Part shown: positions 14,405 to 27,269 of the stretch, in pieces
Numbering within the stretch: position 1 is the first letter of the stretch
Layout: the number at the start of each line of letters is the position of its first letter
Origin: Caenorhabditis elegans
Taxonomy: Eukaryota > Nematoda > Chromadorea > Rhabditida > Rhabditidae
Assembly: GCF_000002985.6 (NCBI RefSeq)
Contig: NC_003284.9
Coordinates: 10,850,001 to 10,914,000 of the forward strand
Direction: 5' to 3'
DNA length: 64,000 nt
Notes under the pieces: generated by a model
Told to the model about the DNA's origin: nothing
What the model saw: only the letters and a program-made list of their open reading frames with translations
The model's database searches: none
Translations under genes and position numbers: made by a program

Positions 14405-14968
14405 TTTGAAAATGACGAATATCACCCTTCCGAATCTATTTTATTTCATAATTGCGAAAATTTTCGAAAAAAAAAACGAAAAAAGCGAGATAGAGAAATA
14501 AGAACGCACACTCTTTGAATGACATAGTGTCTCGCACAAGTACTAAAACGCAAATAAAAACATACACCAAAGATCTCATCAGCGTAAAATGTAAAAATCA
14601 TTTTTTGATTTTTCCTTATCTTTTCTTGTTCAAATTGATGACTGCGAAATGCTACGAAAAATGACTAAAACCATTTGAATATCTTGTCACAAAAACAAAA
14701 TTTAATTCCAAATTCGTAAAACAAGATAATACATATTTGTTCCAATAAATACCAAATTGTTTCTCGTATGACATCTTTGGTAGGGTAGACTCATTTTAAT
14801 CTTAATTATAACATACATACTTGTTTGCAAGTAGTGCGTAATTTATTAAGAACAAAGTTATATTACTTTTCTAAATCATTTGATATTCAATTTTCGAAAT
14901 GAAAAATCATCTCTGTCAACAAAACAAAAACAATAAAAAGTGAACCATTATAAATTAAAATATAACAA
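14405..14968. other. Upstream region of pgp gene 2
   Basis: 564 bases between gene 3's stop and gene 2's start on the minus strand, AT-rich and without an open frame of note. It does not contain the ATTGCGCAAT block found upstream of genes 3 and 4, so gene 2 is probably controlled differently or is transcribed with a neighbour. Confidence 0.5.
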
Positions 14969-17900
14969 TCAATCATATGGAGTTTCCACTTGAATTCCTT
15001 GTTTCTGTACAAGTCTCCAGTATATACTTCTTTTCCTTAATAGTTCTTCATGTGTTCCTTGTTCTGCAACTTTTCCGTTTTTCAGAACAGCAATGGAATC
15101 TGCATTGACTACTGTTAATAGCCGATGTGCAACAACAACAGTGGACAGTCTTTCACTTGCAGTGTCAAGAGCATTTTGAACTACTTTTTCACTGTCACTG
15201 TCCAGAGCACTAGTCGCTTCATCCAATAGAAGAACTTTTGGATTTCTCAGGATTGCTCGAGCAATCGCAATCCTTTGTTTTTGACCACCGGATAGCTGAG
15301 CTCCACGTTCTCCAACAATTGTATCAAGACCCTGTAAAGAAATAGTTTATGTAAGTTGAGCACAGTTGAAACTAGCCTGTGGGAACTGAAATACAAAGTT
15401 GAACGCATTTGCCGTTTGCAAAGCCTTTTCAAGTTCTAACTGTGGCACGGATCTTGTGAGCCCATACAAAAGGTTCTCTCTGATTGAACAGTTGAACAGA
15501 GTTGGCTCTTGTGATACCAGAGCTAAATTAGATCGAAGGTGGTTCAAATTGATATCCTCGACGTTTTCGCTGTCAATTTTCTGAAGTGAACTAGGAATTA
15601 AAAGTTCTACACGTGCGCATCAATGCTTACGACTTCTCCATCAACTGCGTGATAGAACCTCTCTAGCAATGAAATGATTGTCGACTTTCCACAACCACTT
15701 GGACCAACAAGAGCAAGGGTTTTTCCTGGGTCTACTTTCAGATTAACACCATTCAATATCATACGATCCGGCCGTTGATCATAATGAAATTGAACATTCT
15801 CTCCAATAATTTCTCCCTTTTCAATATTTTTCTTTCCATCACTGGAACTGAATGGCATCGTAGCTGGATATGTGAACAAATGGAATATTAATCCAGCTGC
15901 ATGAACTGCTTTTTTGTAATCTGGGAGATATGCAGCTGCAGATCCAGCCATATTAGCTGTCATGGAAAGAGTCTCTAAAATTAGATAAGTATCCATTGGA
16001 GCTACTTCTTTCCGTAAAGCTAAATATGTTCCAAATTTGAAAGAAACCGAGTACACAAACAAATAGCAACTAAGAGAAAGACCGTTTGCAGCACCCTAAA
16101 CGATATTGGTTTGTTTTGTTTCAAAAAAAAACACGTCAAAACTTACTTGAATAATGGCTCTTTTGAAATAAGATTTGTGAATTTTTTGTAGATGTTCAGA
16201 AATTAAAGACATTATTTTATCTTCCAAATTAAGTGCTCGAACTGTTCTCATATTTTCCAACGCTTCAATCGCAGTCTAAACATTTGCATGTGAAAATGCG
16301 ACGGTACCATCGAACTTACTCTGTTACTATTTTCAAAAGCTATAGTATCTTCCTGGATAGACGTTTCGGTAGCAGCATCATAACAATATTCAGCCAAGTA
16401 CAACAACGGGAAAAATATCAATACCTAAATAAATAAGTTAGTATCACAACACTGTGTAACACTGTGTAGTTGTATAGTATTGTATTGTTTATTGACCTGA
16501 ATCATAAAAAACAATTAAAAGCCAATAAACAATTTGCCTTTTATAAATCTCCGGCCAACCTTTGGACCAACAAATCTGCTTAATAGAATTGTCGGAGCTC
16601 CTACTCACCTCTAGAGTCATTTTCCAACAGTACAAGGAAGCAGTTGTAATTGCGATTGAAATTGCTACCACAGTCATGATGACACATCCCAGCCGATCAT
16701 CTACTGCTGCCTTGACATTAGAAGAATCCGTATTCAATCTGTTAGACAATCGAGTTGCAGAGTGATTGGGATCATCGTAAAATGCGCATGGAAGTGACAA
16801 CATATGACTGAACGACTTGATGCGGAGTCGTGTGGATAATTGTTCAGAAACTTTTCCAAAGTAGTAATATTGACAATATAATGTAAGTGGACGGAACACA
16901 GCCAGAAACATGAAAGATAGCGCCCAAAGGTGACTGTAGTAGAGCATGTCTTCACCAATCATCGCGAACCCCTAACATTTAAAACAATGATAAAAGTGAA
17001 TCACAAAGCGAACTCACTTCATATGTTCGTACTATCAATTGAGCCAGTATAGGATAGCTAACTCCTTGTATGGCACTTCCAAAAACTGCAATAAATAAGA
17101 AACAGTAGTCTGGTCGACATTGCTTCACAATTTCTCTGAGATTTGATTTCTTTGCTCCTTCTTTGCTGAGTTCATCTAATATTCGTTCCATATCATCGTC
17201 ATGAACACCTGCGTCATTACTTGTACTTCTTTGAATTGCATAACTATGTAATGGTGATAACTCTTGTGATAGTTGTCTTGCAGCAAGTGGTGGAAGCTCT
17301 TCTAAACCCAAACAATTTTAGAAATTGAATGATGTAGCAGATATTTCTTACCATGGTCATCGTGAGATTCTAACAATTGGGCTTGAACTAGATCATTGTA
17401 CACACCTCGTTTCGCAATTAGCTCATCATGATTCCCAACTTCAACAATCTGTAAAATTATGTTTCTAGACTTTTGAATTGTTGAATCACTCACTCTATGT
17501 CTAATGAAAAATCTGTAAACTTCATTGTTCCTAATTGTGTTTTTGAGAAAGCGCAACCCTGAGGTTAACTTTTTTTTAGAGCGATCACTATTTCTCTGTT
17601 ACCTTTTAAAGAACCCCTGGTACACCGGAATTCCCCTTCTTGGCGTTCAGAAACTAACAGTGATCAAATTATTTATCAAATTACTCACCTCTCCTTTTTG
17701 CATCACAATAATTTTACTGGCATTTCTGATTGTTGATAATCGATGTGCCACAACTATAGTTGTTCTTCCTTGCGACGCCTGTATACACGTTTATACTTTC
17801 AGATATTAGTATGTAAACTAACGTTTTCAAGTGCTTTCTGTACAACTTGCTCACTTTCATTATCCAATGCACTGGTTGCCTCATCGAGAAGAAGAATTTT

Positions 17901-20237
17901 TGGATTTCGAACCAACGTTCGTGCAATTGCGATTCTTTGCTTTTGTCCTCCAGAAAGCTGTGTACCTCTCTCGCCAACTATTGTTTTGATCCCTTTTGGA
18001 AAAGAGCACACAAAATCATAAGCATTTGCTTTTCTTAAGGCTCCATAGATTTCCGGTAAAGACACATTTGGGTTTCCAAATCTAATATTTTCCTCTATCG
18101 TAGTATTAAAAAGTACTGGTTCTTGGGAAACGACTCCAATCACTCGACGAAGTCTTTTGATATTCATATCGTTCAAATCCATTCCATCAATAAATATATT
18201 TCCAGAATCAATATTGTAGTAATGAAGGAGTAACTGCACTACAGTACTTTTACCACTTCCACTAGCACCAACTAAAGCGATACATTCTCCATTTTGAACA
18301 TCAAACGAGATTCCTTTCAAAACTTGTGCATCTGGTCGAGTTGGGTACGAGAATTTTACATTTTTGAAAGAAATATTTCCATTAACTTCCACTTCCACGT
18401 CGTAGTCTGTCTCGTCTTTTTCGATAACGTTGTCCTCCTAAATCAAAATTGATAAATTAGTGTTTGCAATTTCCTATCCAACGCACTTTAATCAGCATCT
18501 CAGCAATGGGGGCTGTGGAAGAAATCGCACCGGCTAGGCGGGAGATGTGAGGCAGTGCTTCACTAAGACAGAAAGCTCCAAACATCATATAGTGGAAAAT
18601 CTATAAAGTAGGTGTGTATCTTAACAGCTTAAATGCTTCATACCCTAACAACTACAGCCGGTTCAAGTGAACCAGAATAAATCATATTTGCTCCAACATA
18701 GAGAATAACAGTATTCAAGCTGTTACAGAAAAAATAAGTGAAACCTCTTGAAATAGAGTACATTAGTGCTCTATGAATACCATATTTCTCTCCAGCCTTG
18801 AGTTCTTCAGTGTACCTGAATTGAAATAAATATGTAATGACATACGCCCTACTAACTATCTTAACTTTAAAACTAAAAAAAACTAGTTTTTCAAAGTTTT
18901 CCGTATTTCTTCTATTAGACTTACTCCCTATTACATAGTATTGCACCTTGTACACCCTCCGAAAATTAGTATTGCGTCCCTAATAATCTTGCGTCTACTT
19001 TGTTTTTGGTGCAAGACACCTCACTAATATTAAAATTCTAACAACAGTTTTTGACAACAATTTTTTACAAAATTTCTATGAGATTGAAGTTGTTGAACCT
19101 TTTGTTGCAATTCTCTCATTAAATATAATAAAATTGACTAAATGTCCAAATAAAGTTGGAATTACTTCAAGTAAAACAAGTAAGCCCTAACACAGAAACA
19201 TGTTCTGTTTTCTTTTTTCAATCATTAATGTGTTTTTTCTACTGACCGTTCAATCTCCGTATTTTGACCATTCAAAGAGCAAACTGTTTTATATGCACCA
19301 AGTGTCTGGAAGGCAATGGACCCAGCGTTAGCATAATGCGTGTTCTGTTTTCCAGTTGTCTTCATTACACCTGCTGAGTTTATAAACCCAGAAAATGCAA
19401 TTCCAAGTGAAAAAAAGATTCCATACGAAGCCAGACGCCAATCTGTATAAAATGCTAACGCAGTTCCAACTACAAAATCTGTCAGGAGAGCAAATATAAG
19501 TGCAATTTTCTCATTAAATACTTCTCGGAAACGTTCCAAATTGCTGAAAGTTTTACCAAAATTTCCTATATTGATTTATGAACAAAATTAACTTACTCAT
19601 TTAATACGGTAGACAAATGCCCAGTCGACACATTATCAAAATATTCAGCATCTTTTCTCAATAAACGTGATATGTATTGTTTTCGGACGCGATATGTCGT
19701 GTTGTCTCCAACATACTTCATGATAGCGTGCTAAATCATCTTGACATATATAGAAGTTTAATTACAATTTTAAACCTGTATAGACGCAAATGTAAAATAT
19801 GCGCATCCACATAAGAAGAAGTAAAGTACAACTTGATACATTCCGCGTTCATACTGCTCATATGCTTTTTTGAGATCGGCAGGGTCTAAAAAAGTTCATG
19901 CGATGTTTTAGAAATATTATTATATACTATCATACCAATAGTTTTGTTGTTAATTGCATTTGTAATTGTTACCAGGACTTGAGCAGTTTCTCCCAATGTG
20001 TAACTTACAAACGGCTGACAAAGACCTGTTACCAAAGAGAAAAACACACCAATCAAAAATAAAAATTTTTCAAAACATGATGTGCATTTGAACTGAAATG
20101 GAAATCAAATAAATAGTGGTTGTGGCACATTATTTGAAACTTACAATAACACGGATGAAACTGCACAGCTCTAATGGTTTCTTTTCATTTGACTGAGCTA
20201 TGAGTGGTGTCGTGTAATCATTTGAGCTTTCTTCCAT
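14969..20237 (-). CDS. pgp-7: P-glycoprotein, ABCB-type full transporter (cluster gene 3, twin of gene 4)
   Basis: Complete ABCB exporter. The start at 20237 opens [10 protein letters not shown]; exons with matching borders follow those of gene 4 throughout. NBD1 (17799-18398 plus the exon near 17700-17780) has [22 protein letters not shown] and [15 protein letters not shown]2 (14969-15840) has an unusual GPSGCGKST Walker A, shared with gene 4. Its H-loop region reads AHRLLTV, where the other cluster members have AHRLSTV; the catalytic His is kept. From about 16607 to 18433 it matches gene 4 without a difference I can find, introns included, and it is very similar down to about 15000. The 5' third (18440-20237) has diverged more. 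One intron (about 16430-16610) is 121 bases longer than in gene 4. Which of this pair is pgp-6 and which pgp-7 is inferred from remembered order. Confidence 0.85.
15000..18433 (-). repeat. Segment of pgp gene 3 duplicated in gene 4
   Basis: Direct-repeat partner of about 21377-24689. The offset is constant at 6377 bases over 15000-16280 and 6256 bases over 16607-18433, the change being the 121-base length difference in one intron. Inside the second block even introns are the same, including the 240-base one at about 17452-17693. The right edge is sharp at about 18434, where single-base differences begin. Confidence 0.9.
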
Positions 20238-20535
20238 TTTTGATCACACAAATCTTAAGTTGTTTCTTTTTTAGTTACTTTTAACATGTAAACTTTTCTA
20301 GTAAGATGGAAACAAACAAGGAGTAATAAAACGAGAGAGTAACATGATATAGATGCAGAGTAAAGAGGGACTAGTGTTCCTGTTTTCATCAGCGACTGAA
20401 AAAAAACAGACATTTAAGCAAACAAGACTCCACTTATTTGTCCGTATTGTGCCCAAATTGACGTTTTTTTTCCAGATTTGATAAAGTCAAATAAGAATAA
20501 AACTGAAAGAATTGACTTTATGTACCTCTTAAGAA

Positions 20536-20607
20536 TTGGATGGAATTGCGCAATACTACTCAATTCTAACGTTGTCCGGCTGCAATGCACAAATATCGAC
20601 CCGCCTC
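20536..20607. promoter_or_regulatory. C/EBP-type palindrome plus second conserved block, pgp gene 3
   Basis: The perfect palindrome ATTGCGCAAT lies at 20545-20554 inside a block of about 32 bases (20536-20567) that recurs with one mismatch at 27509-27540. A second block, ACAAATATCGACCCGCCTC at 20589-20607, recurs without change at 27562-27580. The sequence between the blocks has drifted. The palindrome is the textbook C/EBP bZIP site, and C. elegans has CEBP proteins; that they act here is inference. It lies about 300 bases upstream of the gene 3 start codon. Confidence 0.6.
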
Positions 20608-20785
20608 GTGCAGAGGACTGCTTTCAAACATAAATGTTGGTGGTGTGAGAATGAATGAATAAAATTCGATAAAAAGCTAGAAAACGTGTATTGTGCAATC
20701 CAAAGCTTAAGTTTAGTATGATAGTGATATAACAGTTTTAATACTGAATACAAAAAAAATGATTAAATGCAGCAAAAAATTAAGA

Positions 20786-20861
20786 AGAAAACACAGTCCT
20801 TGCAAAACATTTTCAACAGAAAACACAGTTTTTGCAGACAAAATCGAGCAGAAAACACAGT
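20786..20861. repeat. Three-copy 32-base tandem repeat
   Basis: AGAAAACACAGT begins at 20786, 20818 and 20850, exactly 32 bases apart; the spacers resemble each other (TTGCA near the core, then C/A-rich). It lies between pgp genes 3 and 4. It may be a simple minisatellite or a cluster of binding sites. Confidence 0.75.
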
Positions 20862-21345
20862 TGTTCGTGACAATAGGGTAGTATTAAAGTGATTGATTGA
20901 AACAGAAAAATGTATTTAGAGTCAATTTATCCGTTGTTTAACATAATTTGCATCAAAACGTATTAACTAGCAATTTTTACAAATGTGAGTTTCTGGATTA
21001 AACTGTATTGTAGCTATCCACACATCTTTTCTTTCATATATCCATGCTATTGGAATTAATCTTATTTATTCTGTCTGAAATTAAAAATATGTTTGACACG
21101 TTTTTTGTTGAAAACTGTATTTCAAAAAACGAGGGCGTATGTGTAATACCGCACCAAACAAAGGATATGATCATTCCAAGGAATCAGGATCAAAGCTAGA
21201 AAATGTTAAACAATTTATAACCAACATAGGCTTCTGTTCAAATATTTTTAAAAAATAAACACTGCCTCTGAAAAGAGGCAAATAAATAAAACAATGAAAA
21301 CAGCTACAAAAAAACAAACAACTATAAAATTTTTAAATGAAATAA

Positions 21346-24300
21346 TTAATCGGATGGTGTCTCCACTTGAATTCCTTGTTTTTGTACAAGTCTCCAGTAT
21401 ATACTTCTTTTCCTTAATAGTTCTTCATGTGTTCCTTGTTCTGCAACTTTTCCGTTTTTCAGAACAGCAATGGAATCTGCATTGACTACTGTTGATAGCC
21501 GATGTGCAACAACAACAGTGGATAGTCTCTCACTTGCAGTGTCAAGAGCATTTTGAACTACTTTTTCACTGTCACTGTCCAGAGCACTAGTCGCTTCATC
21601 CAATAGAAGAACTTTTGGATTTCTCAGGATTGCTCGAGCAATCGCAATCCTTTGTTTTTGACCACCGGATAACTGAGCTCCACGTTCACCAACAAGTGTG
21701 TCCAGACCCTGTAAAGAAATAGTTTATGTAAGTTGAGCACAGTTGAAACTAGCCTGTGGGAACTGAAATACAAAGTTGAACGCATTTGCCGTTTGCAAAG
21801 CCTTTTCAAGTTCTAACTGTGGCACGGATCTTGTGAGCCCATACAAAAGGTTCTCTCTGATTGAACAGTTGAACAGAGTTGGCTCTTGTGATACCAGAGC
21901 TAAATTAGATCGAAGGTGGTTCAAATTGATATCCTCGACGTTTTCGCTGTCAATTTTCTGAAGTGAACTAGGAATTAAAAGTTCTACACGTGCGCATCAA
22001 TGCTTACGACTTCTCCATCAACTGCGTGATAGAACCTCTCTAGCAATGAAATGATTGTCGACTTTCCACAACCACTTGGACCAACAAGAGCAAGGGTTTT
22101 TCCTGGGTCTACTTTCAGATTAACACCATTCAATATCATACGATCCGGCCGTTGATCATAATGAAATTGAACATTCTCTCCAATAATTTCTCCCTTTTCA
22201 ATATTTTTCTTTCCATCACTGGAACTGAATGGCATCGTAGCTGGATATGTGAACAAATGGAATATTAATCCAGCTGCATGAACTGCTTTTTTGTAATCTG
22301 GGAGATATGCAGCTGCAGATCCAGCCATATTAGCTGTCATGGAAAGAGTCATTAAAACAAGATAAGTATCCATTGGAGCTACTTCTTTCCGTAAAGCTAA
22401 ATATGTTCCAAATTTGAAAGAAACCGAGTACACAAACAAGAAACAACTAAGAGAGAGACCGTTTGCAGCACCCTGAACGATATTGGTTTGCTTTGTTTCA
22501 AAAAAAACACGTCAAAACTTACTTGAATAATGGCTCTTTTGAAATAAGATTTGTGAATTTTTTGTAGATGTTCAGATATTAAAGACATTATTTTATCTTC
22601 CAAATTAAGTGCTCGAACTGTTCTCACATTTTCCAACGCTTCAATCGCAGTCTAAACATTTGCATATAAAACCCGTCAGGTTCTATCGAACTTACTCTGT
22701 TACTATTTTCAAAGGCGATTGTATCTTCTTGGATAGCGGTTTCGGTGGCTGCTTCGTAACAATATTCAGCCAGGTACAACAATGGGAAAAACATCAATAC
22801 CTGAAACAATAAGTTAGTAGCACAACTCTTTTGTAATGTTGTCGTTTATCAATCTCCGACTAACCTCTAGAGTCATTTTCCAACAGTACAAGGAAGCAGT
22901 TGTAATTGCGATTGAAATTGCTACCACAGTCATGATGACACATCCCAGCCGATCATCTACTGCTGCCTTGACATTAGAAGAATCCGTATTCAATCTGTTA
23001 GACAATCGAGTTGCAGAGTGATTGGGATCATCGTAAAATGCGCATGGAAGTGACAACATATGACTGAACGACTTGATGCGGAGTCGTGTGGATAATTGTT
23101 CAGAAACTTTTCCAAAGTAGTAATATTGACAATATAATGTAAGTGGACGGAACACAGCCAGAAACATGAAAGATAGCGCCCAAAGGTGACTGTAGTAGAG
23201 CATGTCTTCACCAATCATCGCGAACCCCTAACATTTAAAACAATGATAAAAGTGAATCACAAAGCGAACTCACTTCATATGTTCGTACTATCAATTGAGC
23301 CAGTATAGGATAGCTAACTCCTTGTATGGCACTTCCAAAAACTGCAATAAATAAGAAACAGTAGTCTGGTCGACATTGCTTCACAATTTCTCTGAGATTT
23401 GATTTCTTTGCTCCTTCTTTGCTGAGTTCATCTAATATTCGTTCCATATCATCGTCATGAACACCTGCGTCATTACTTGTACTTCTTTGAATTGCATAAC
23501 TATGTAATGGTGATAACTCTTGTGATAGTTGTCTTGCAGCAAGTGGTGGAAGCTCTTCTAAACCCAAACAATTTTAGAAATTGAATGATGTAGCAGATAT
23601 TTCTTACCATGGTCATCGTGAGATTCTAACAATTGGGCTTGAACTAGATCATTGTACACACCTCGTTTCGCAATTAGCTCATCATGATTCCCAACTTCAA
23701 CAATCTGTAAAATTATGTTTCTAGACTTTTGAATTGTTGAATCACTCACTCTATGTCTAATGAAAAATCTGTAAACTTCATTGTTCCTAATTGTGTTTTT
23801 GAGAAAGCGCAACCCTGAGGTTAACTTTTTTTTAGAGCGATCACTATTTCTCTGTTACCTTTTAAAGAACCCCTGGTACACCGGAATTCCCCTTCTTGGC
23901 GTTCAGAAACTAACAGTGATCAAATTATTTATCAAATTACTCACCTCTCCTTTTTGCATCACAATAATTTTACTGGCATTTCTGATTGTTGATAATCGAT
24001 GTGCCACAACTATAGTTGTTCTTCCTTGCGACGCCTGTATACACGTTTATACTTTCAGATATTAGTATGTAAACTAACGTTTTCAAGTGCTTTCTGTACA
24101 ACTTGCTCACTTTCATTATCCAATGCACTGGTTGCCTCATCGAGAAGAAGAATTTTTGGATTTCGAACCAACGTTCGTGCAATTGCGATTCTTTGCTTTT
24201 GTCCTCCAGAAAGCTGTGTACCTCTCTCGCCAACTATTGTTTTGATCCCTTTTGGAAAAGAGCACACAAAATCATAAGCATTTGCTTTTCTTAAGGCTCC

Positions 24301-26254
24301 ATAGATTTCCGGTAAAGACACATTTGGGTTTCCAAATCTAATATTTTCCTCTATCGTAGTATTAAAAAGTACTGGTTCTTGGGAAACGACTCCAATCACT
24401 CGACGAAGTCTTTTGATATTCATATCGTTCAAATCCATTCCATCAATAAATATATTTCCAGAATCAATATTGTAGTAATGAAGGAGTAACTGCACTACAG
24501 TACTTTTACCACTTCCACTAGCACCAACTAAAGCGATACATTCTCCATTTTGAACATCAAACGAGATTCCTTTCAAAACTTGTGCATCTGGTCGAGTTGG
24601 GTACGAGAATTTTACATTTTTGAAAGAAATATTTCCATTAACTTCCACTTCCACGTCGTAGTCTGTCTCGTCTTTTTCGATAACGTTGTCATCCTAAATC
24701 AAAATTGGTAAATTATTGTTTGCACTTTCCTATCAAACTCACTTTAATCAGCATCTCTGCAATGGGTGCTGTGGAAGAAATTGCACCAGCTAGGCGGGAG
24801 ATATGAGGCAGTGCTTCACTAAGACAGAAGGCTCCAAACAACATATAGTGGAAAAGCTTCAAAAAACTATTCAGATGTAAGTATTGAATGAAATCATACC
24901 CTAACAACGACCGCTGTTTCCAGTGTACCAGAATAAATCATAGTTGCTCCAACATAGAGAACAACAGTGTTCAAGCTGTTACAGAAAAAGTAAGTGACAC
25001 CTCTCGAAATGGAGTACATAAGAGCTCTACGAATACCATATTTTTCTCCAGCCTTCAGTTCTTCTGTATATCTGTGTTTAAAAATTCATTGGTTGTGACA
25101 CTGATTGTGCTGCTACTATTTTTTAAACAACAGGCGAATACAATTTATTTGTTTTTTTTTTAATTTTTTCAAATGAAATCATAAGTTTCAATTGAAAAAA
25201 TTTGCATTAAATTTTCTAACGTACAAACTGAGCTTTTTTCACGACAGTATGTGGTTATTTTGAACTTACCTTTCAATCTCAGTTTTCTGGCCATTCAAAG
25301 AACAAACTGTTTTGTATGCACCAAGTGTCTGGAAGGCTATGGACCCAGCGTTAGCATAATGCGTGTTCTGTTTTCCAGTTGTCTTCATTACACCTGCTGA
25401 GTTTATAAACCCAGAAAATGCAATTCCAAGTGAAAAAAAGATTCCATACGAAGCCAGACGCCAATCTGTATAAAATGCTAATGCAGTTCCAAGTGTAAAA
25501 TCAGTAACAAATGCGATTATGAGTGCAATTTTCTCATTAAATACTTCTCGGAAACGTTCCAAGTTGCTGAAAGTATGACAACGTTTTAATTTTTTTTGTC
25601 AAGGTAAACTTACTCATTTAATACAGTGGACAAATGTCCAGTCGACACGCTATCAAAATACTGAGCATCTTTTTTTAATAAGCGTGATATATATTGTTTT
25701 CGAACGCGATATGTCGTGTTGTCTCCAACGTATTTCATGATAGCGTGCTTAAAATTTGGGCATAAATGGGGTTTGCTGTTGTCACTTTTTACCTGTAGAG
25801 ATGCAAAAATAAAATACGCGCATCCGCATAAAAAGAAATGAAAGACGACCTGGTTCATTCCGCGCTCATACTCTTCATATGCTTTTTCGAGATCGGCAGG
25901 GTCTAAACAAGTTTATGCAATGTATTACAAATACTAATATATGTTATCATACCAATAGTTTTGTTGTTAATTGCATTTGTTATTGTTACCAGGACTTGAG
26001 AAACTTCTCCAAATGTGTAGCTCATAAACGGTTGGCAAAAACCCGTCATCAAAGAGAAAAGCACTCCAAGTAGAAACAAAAACTTTTCGAAACATGATGA
26101 GCATTTAAACTGGAATAAAAAACAAGTGAATAATGATGACTGTGCACTACATAAAACTCACAACAACACGAATAAAACTGCATATCTGTGATGGTTTCTT
26201 TTCATCTGATTGAGGCAAGAGAGGAGTACTGAAATTATTCGAATTTTCTTCCAT
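21346..26254 (-). CDS. pgp-6: P-glycoprotein, ABCB-type full transporter (cluster gene 4, twin of gene 3)
   Basis: Complete ABCB exporter in about 17 exons. Exon 1 starts at 26254 ([10 protein letters not shown]); exon 2 opens with [13 protein letters not shown]1 exons run down to about 24740, NBD1 lies at 24055-24690 ([34 protein letters not shown]), TMD2 at about 22240-23560 and NBD2 at 21346-22200 ([36 protein letters not shown]). The linker exon near 23235-23560 has short acidic and Ser-rich runs, as usual for the P-glycoprotein linker. Its middle and 3' parts are almost the same as gene 3, and its last exon is closer to gene 1's last exon than to gene 3's, which points to past gene conversion. 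Both ATP sites look intact. The symbol is inferred as for gene 3. Confidence 0.85.
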
Positions 26255-26597
26255 TATTGACCATACTGTTAGTTATCTTCAATTGTGCCTCTTTATTGTT
26301 TCTGTTATTATATTAATATTTAGAAACAGACGAATGATGGAGGAAGAACAGAAAAAGATTAACTTATGGACTAGACTGAGACTGATAAAAACTAGTGTAC
26401 TCGAGTTCATCATCAAATAGAAAAGGTTGACATTCTGGCCAATAGACAATACCCTTTCGTGCCGATTTTACAATTGGTGTCTTATTTCAGATTAGAAAAT
26501 AGTTTTAAGAAACTGAAACGTAAGCTGTTGATGTATAGTGCAAGATCAAATAAACAACATTTGATCAGAAGCTGAAAAGTATATTGTATTGTACTAG
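26255..26597. promoter_or_regulatory. Gene-proximal upstream copy, pgp gene 4
   Basis: This segment is related to 20305-20720 and 27280-27700, including GACTGATAAAAACTAGTGT-like text near 26380 and a closing part near 26545-26600. It lacks the ATTGCGCAAT and CGACCCGCCTC blocks; a deletion seems to have joined the sequences on either side of them. The likely promoter of gene 4 therefore lacks the element that sits 300 bases before gene 3. Confidence 0.5.
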
Positions 26598-27034
26598 CTT
26601 AAAAGTGGAGTAGCACTTGCGCGAAAAATGCTAAAAACTACTCATATGGTGCAAAAATTACTAAATATCATAATGAAACTCTTCAAAAAATTTCGGAATG
26701 TTTTTATTTACAGTCAAAATATGGAAATTAATCAGTTTTGGATAATCATAAAATTAGAAGTCGACCAAAACAAATTTTTCTACGATTGTTATACTCTAAT
26801 TTTTTTTTTCTGATTATTTGTGTTAAAACATTCTGGGAGTTGGAACATGTGACATTGCTCTGGATTTTTTCAAAATTGCATATTTTATAAAAATTTGGAA
26901 ATTTGTCAAAACTTTGATTGGAAATTTTGAAAATTTAAAAATTTTTGAAGTGTTTTATTATGATATTAAATCGTTTTAAATGATTATGAGTTAATTTATG
27001 AAAAATATTCACTGGCGCTTCTCCACCTTTAAGC
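26598..27034. mobile_element. MITE-like inverted-repeat element
   Basis: The left end reads TTAAAAGTGGAGTAGCACTT and the right end, reverse-complemented, TTAAAGGTGGAGAAGCGCCA, giving imperfect terminal inverted repeats on about 437 bases of AT-rich noncoding DNA. It resembles the common C. elegans repeat that begins with TTTAAAGGTGGAGTAGCGCC (recall). Related internal text occurs near 28265-28400 and a related end near 35068. It carries no transposase frame. Confidence 0.6.
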
Positions 27035-27269
27035 TGAAGTGGCTTCAACAATTTATTCAAAGTCTGGTTCAAAAGTGACTGATAATGAAAAATTAAATTG
27101 TTTGAAAGAAAATACTCAGATTACGATTTTGTACTCAAAAATAAACAGAAATTTATATACAGTTTGATGAGTATTTATATCTAACAGTTGTCATTTACTC
27201 CGGTAAGTTACATTGTTTTTGGCAAATGTAAATAACTTGCTACAAATATTATTGTTTTTTATCATTCTA

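Larger units (their letters stand above)
20238..21345. promoter_or_regulatory. Upstream region of pgp gene 3
   Basis: About 1.1 kb between gene 4's stop and gene 3's start. The part at about 20305-20720 is related to two segments upstream of gene 4 (26340-26600 and 27280-27700), sharing landmarks such as GACTAGTGT and the ATTGCGCAAT block. It also holds a three-copy 32-base tandem repeat at 20786-20861. Promoter function is inferred from position and from the conservation of these blocks between paralogues. Confidence 0.6.

Noticed and set aside
17525-17809. Plus-strand 94-codon frame repeated at 23781-24065
   Set aside because: The repetition comes from the duplicated pgp intron and exon, not from selection on this frame; it is antisense to NBD1 linker sequence.
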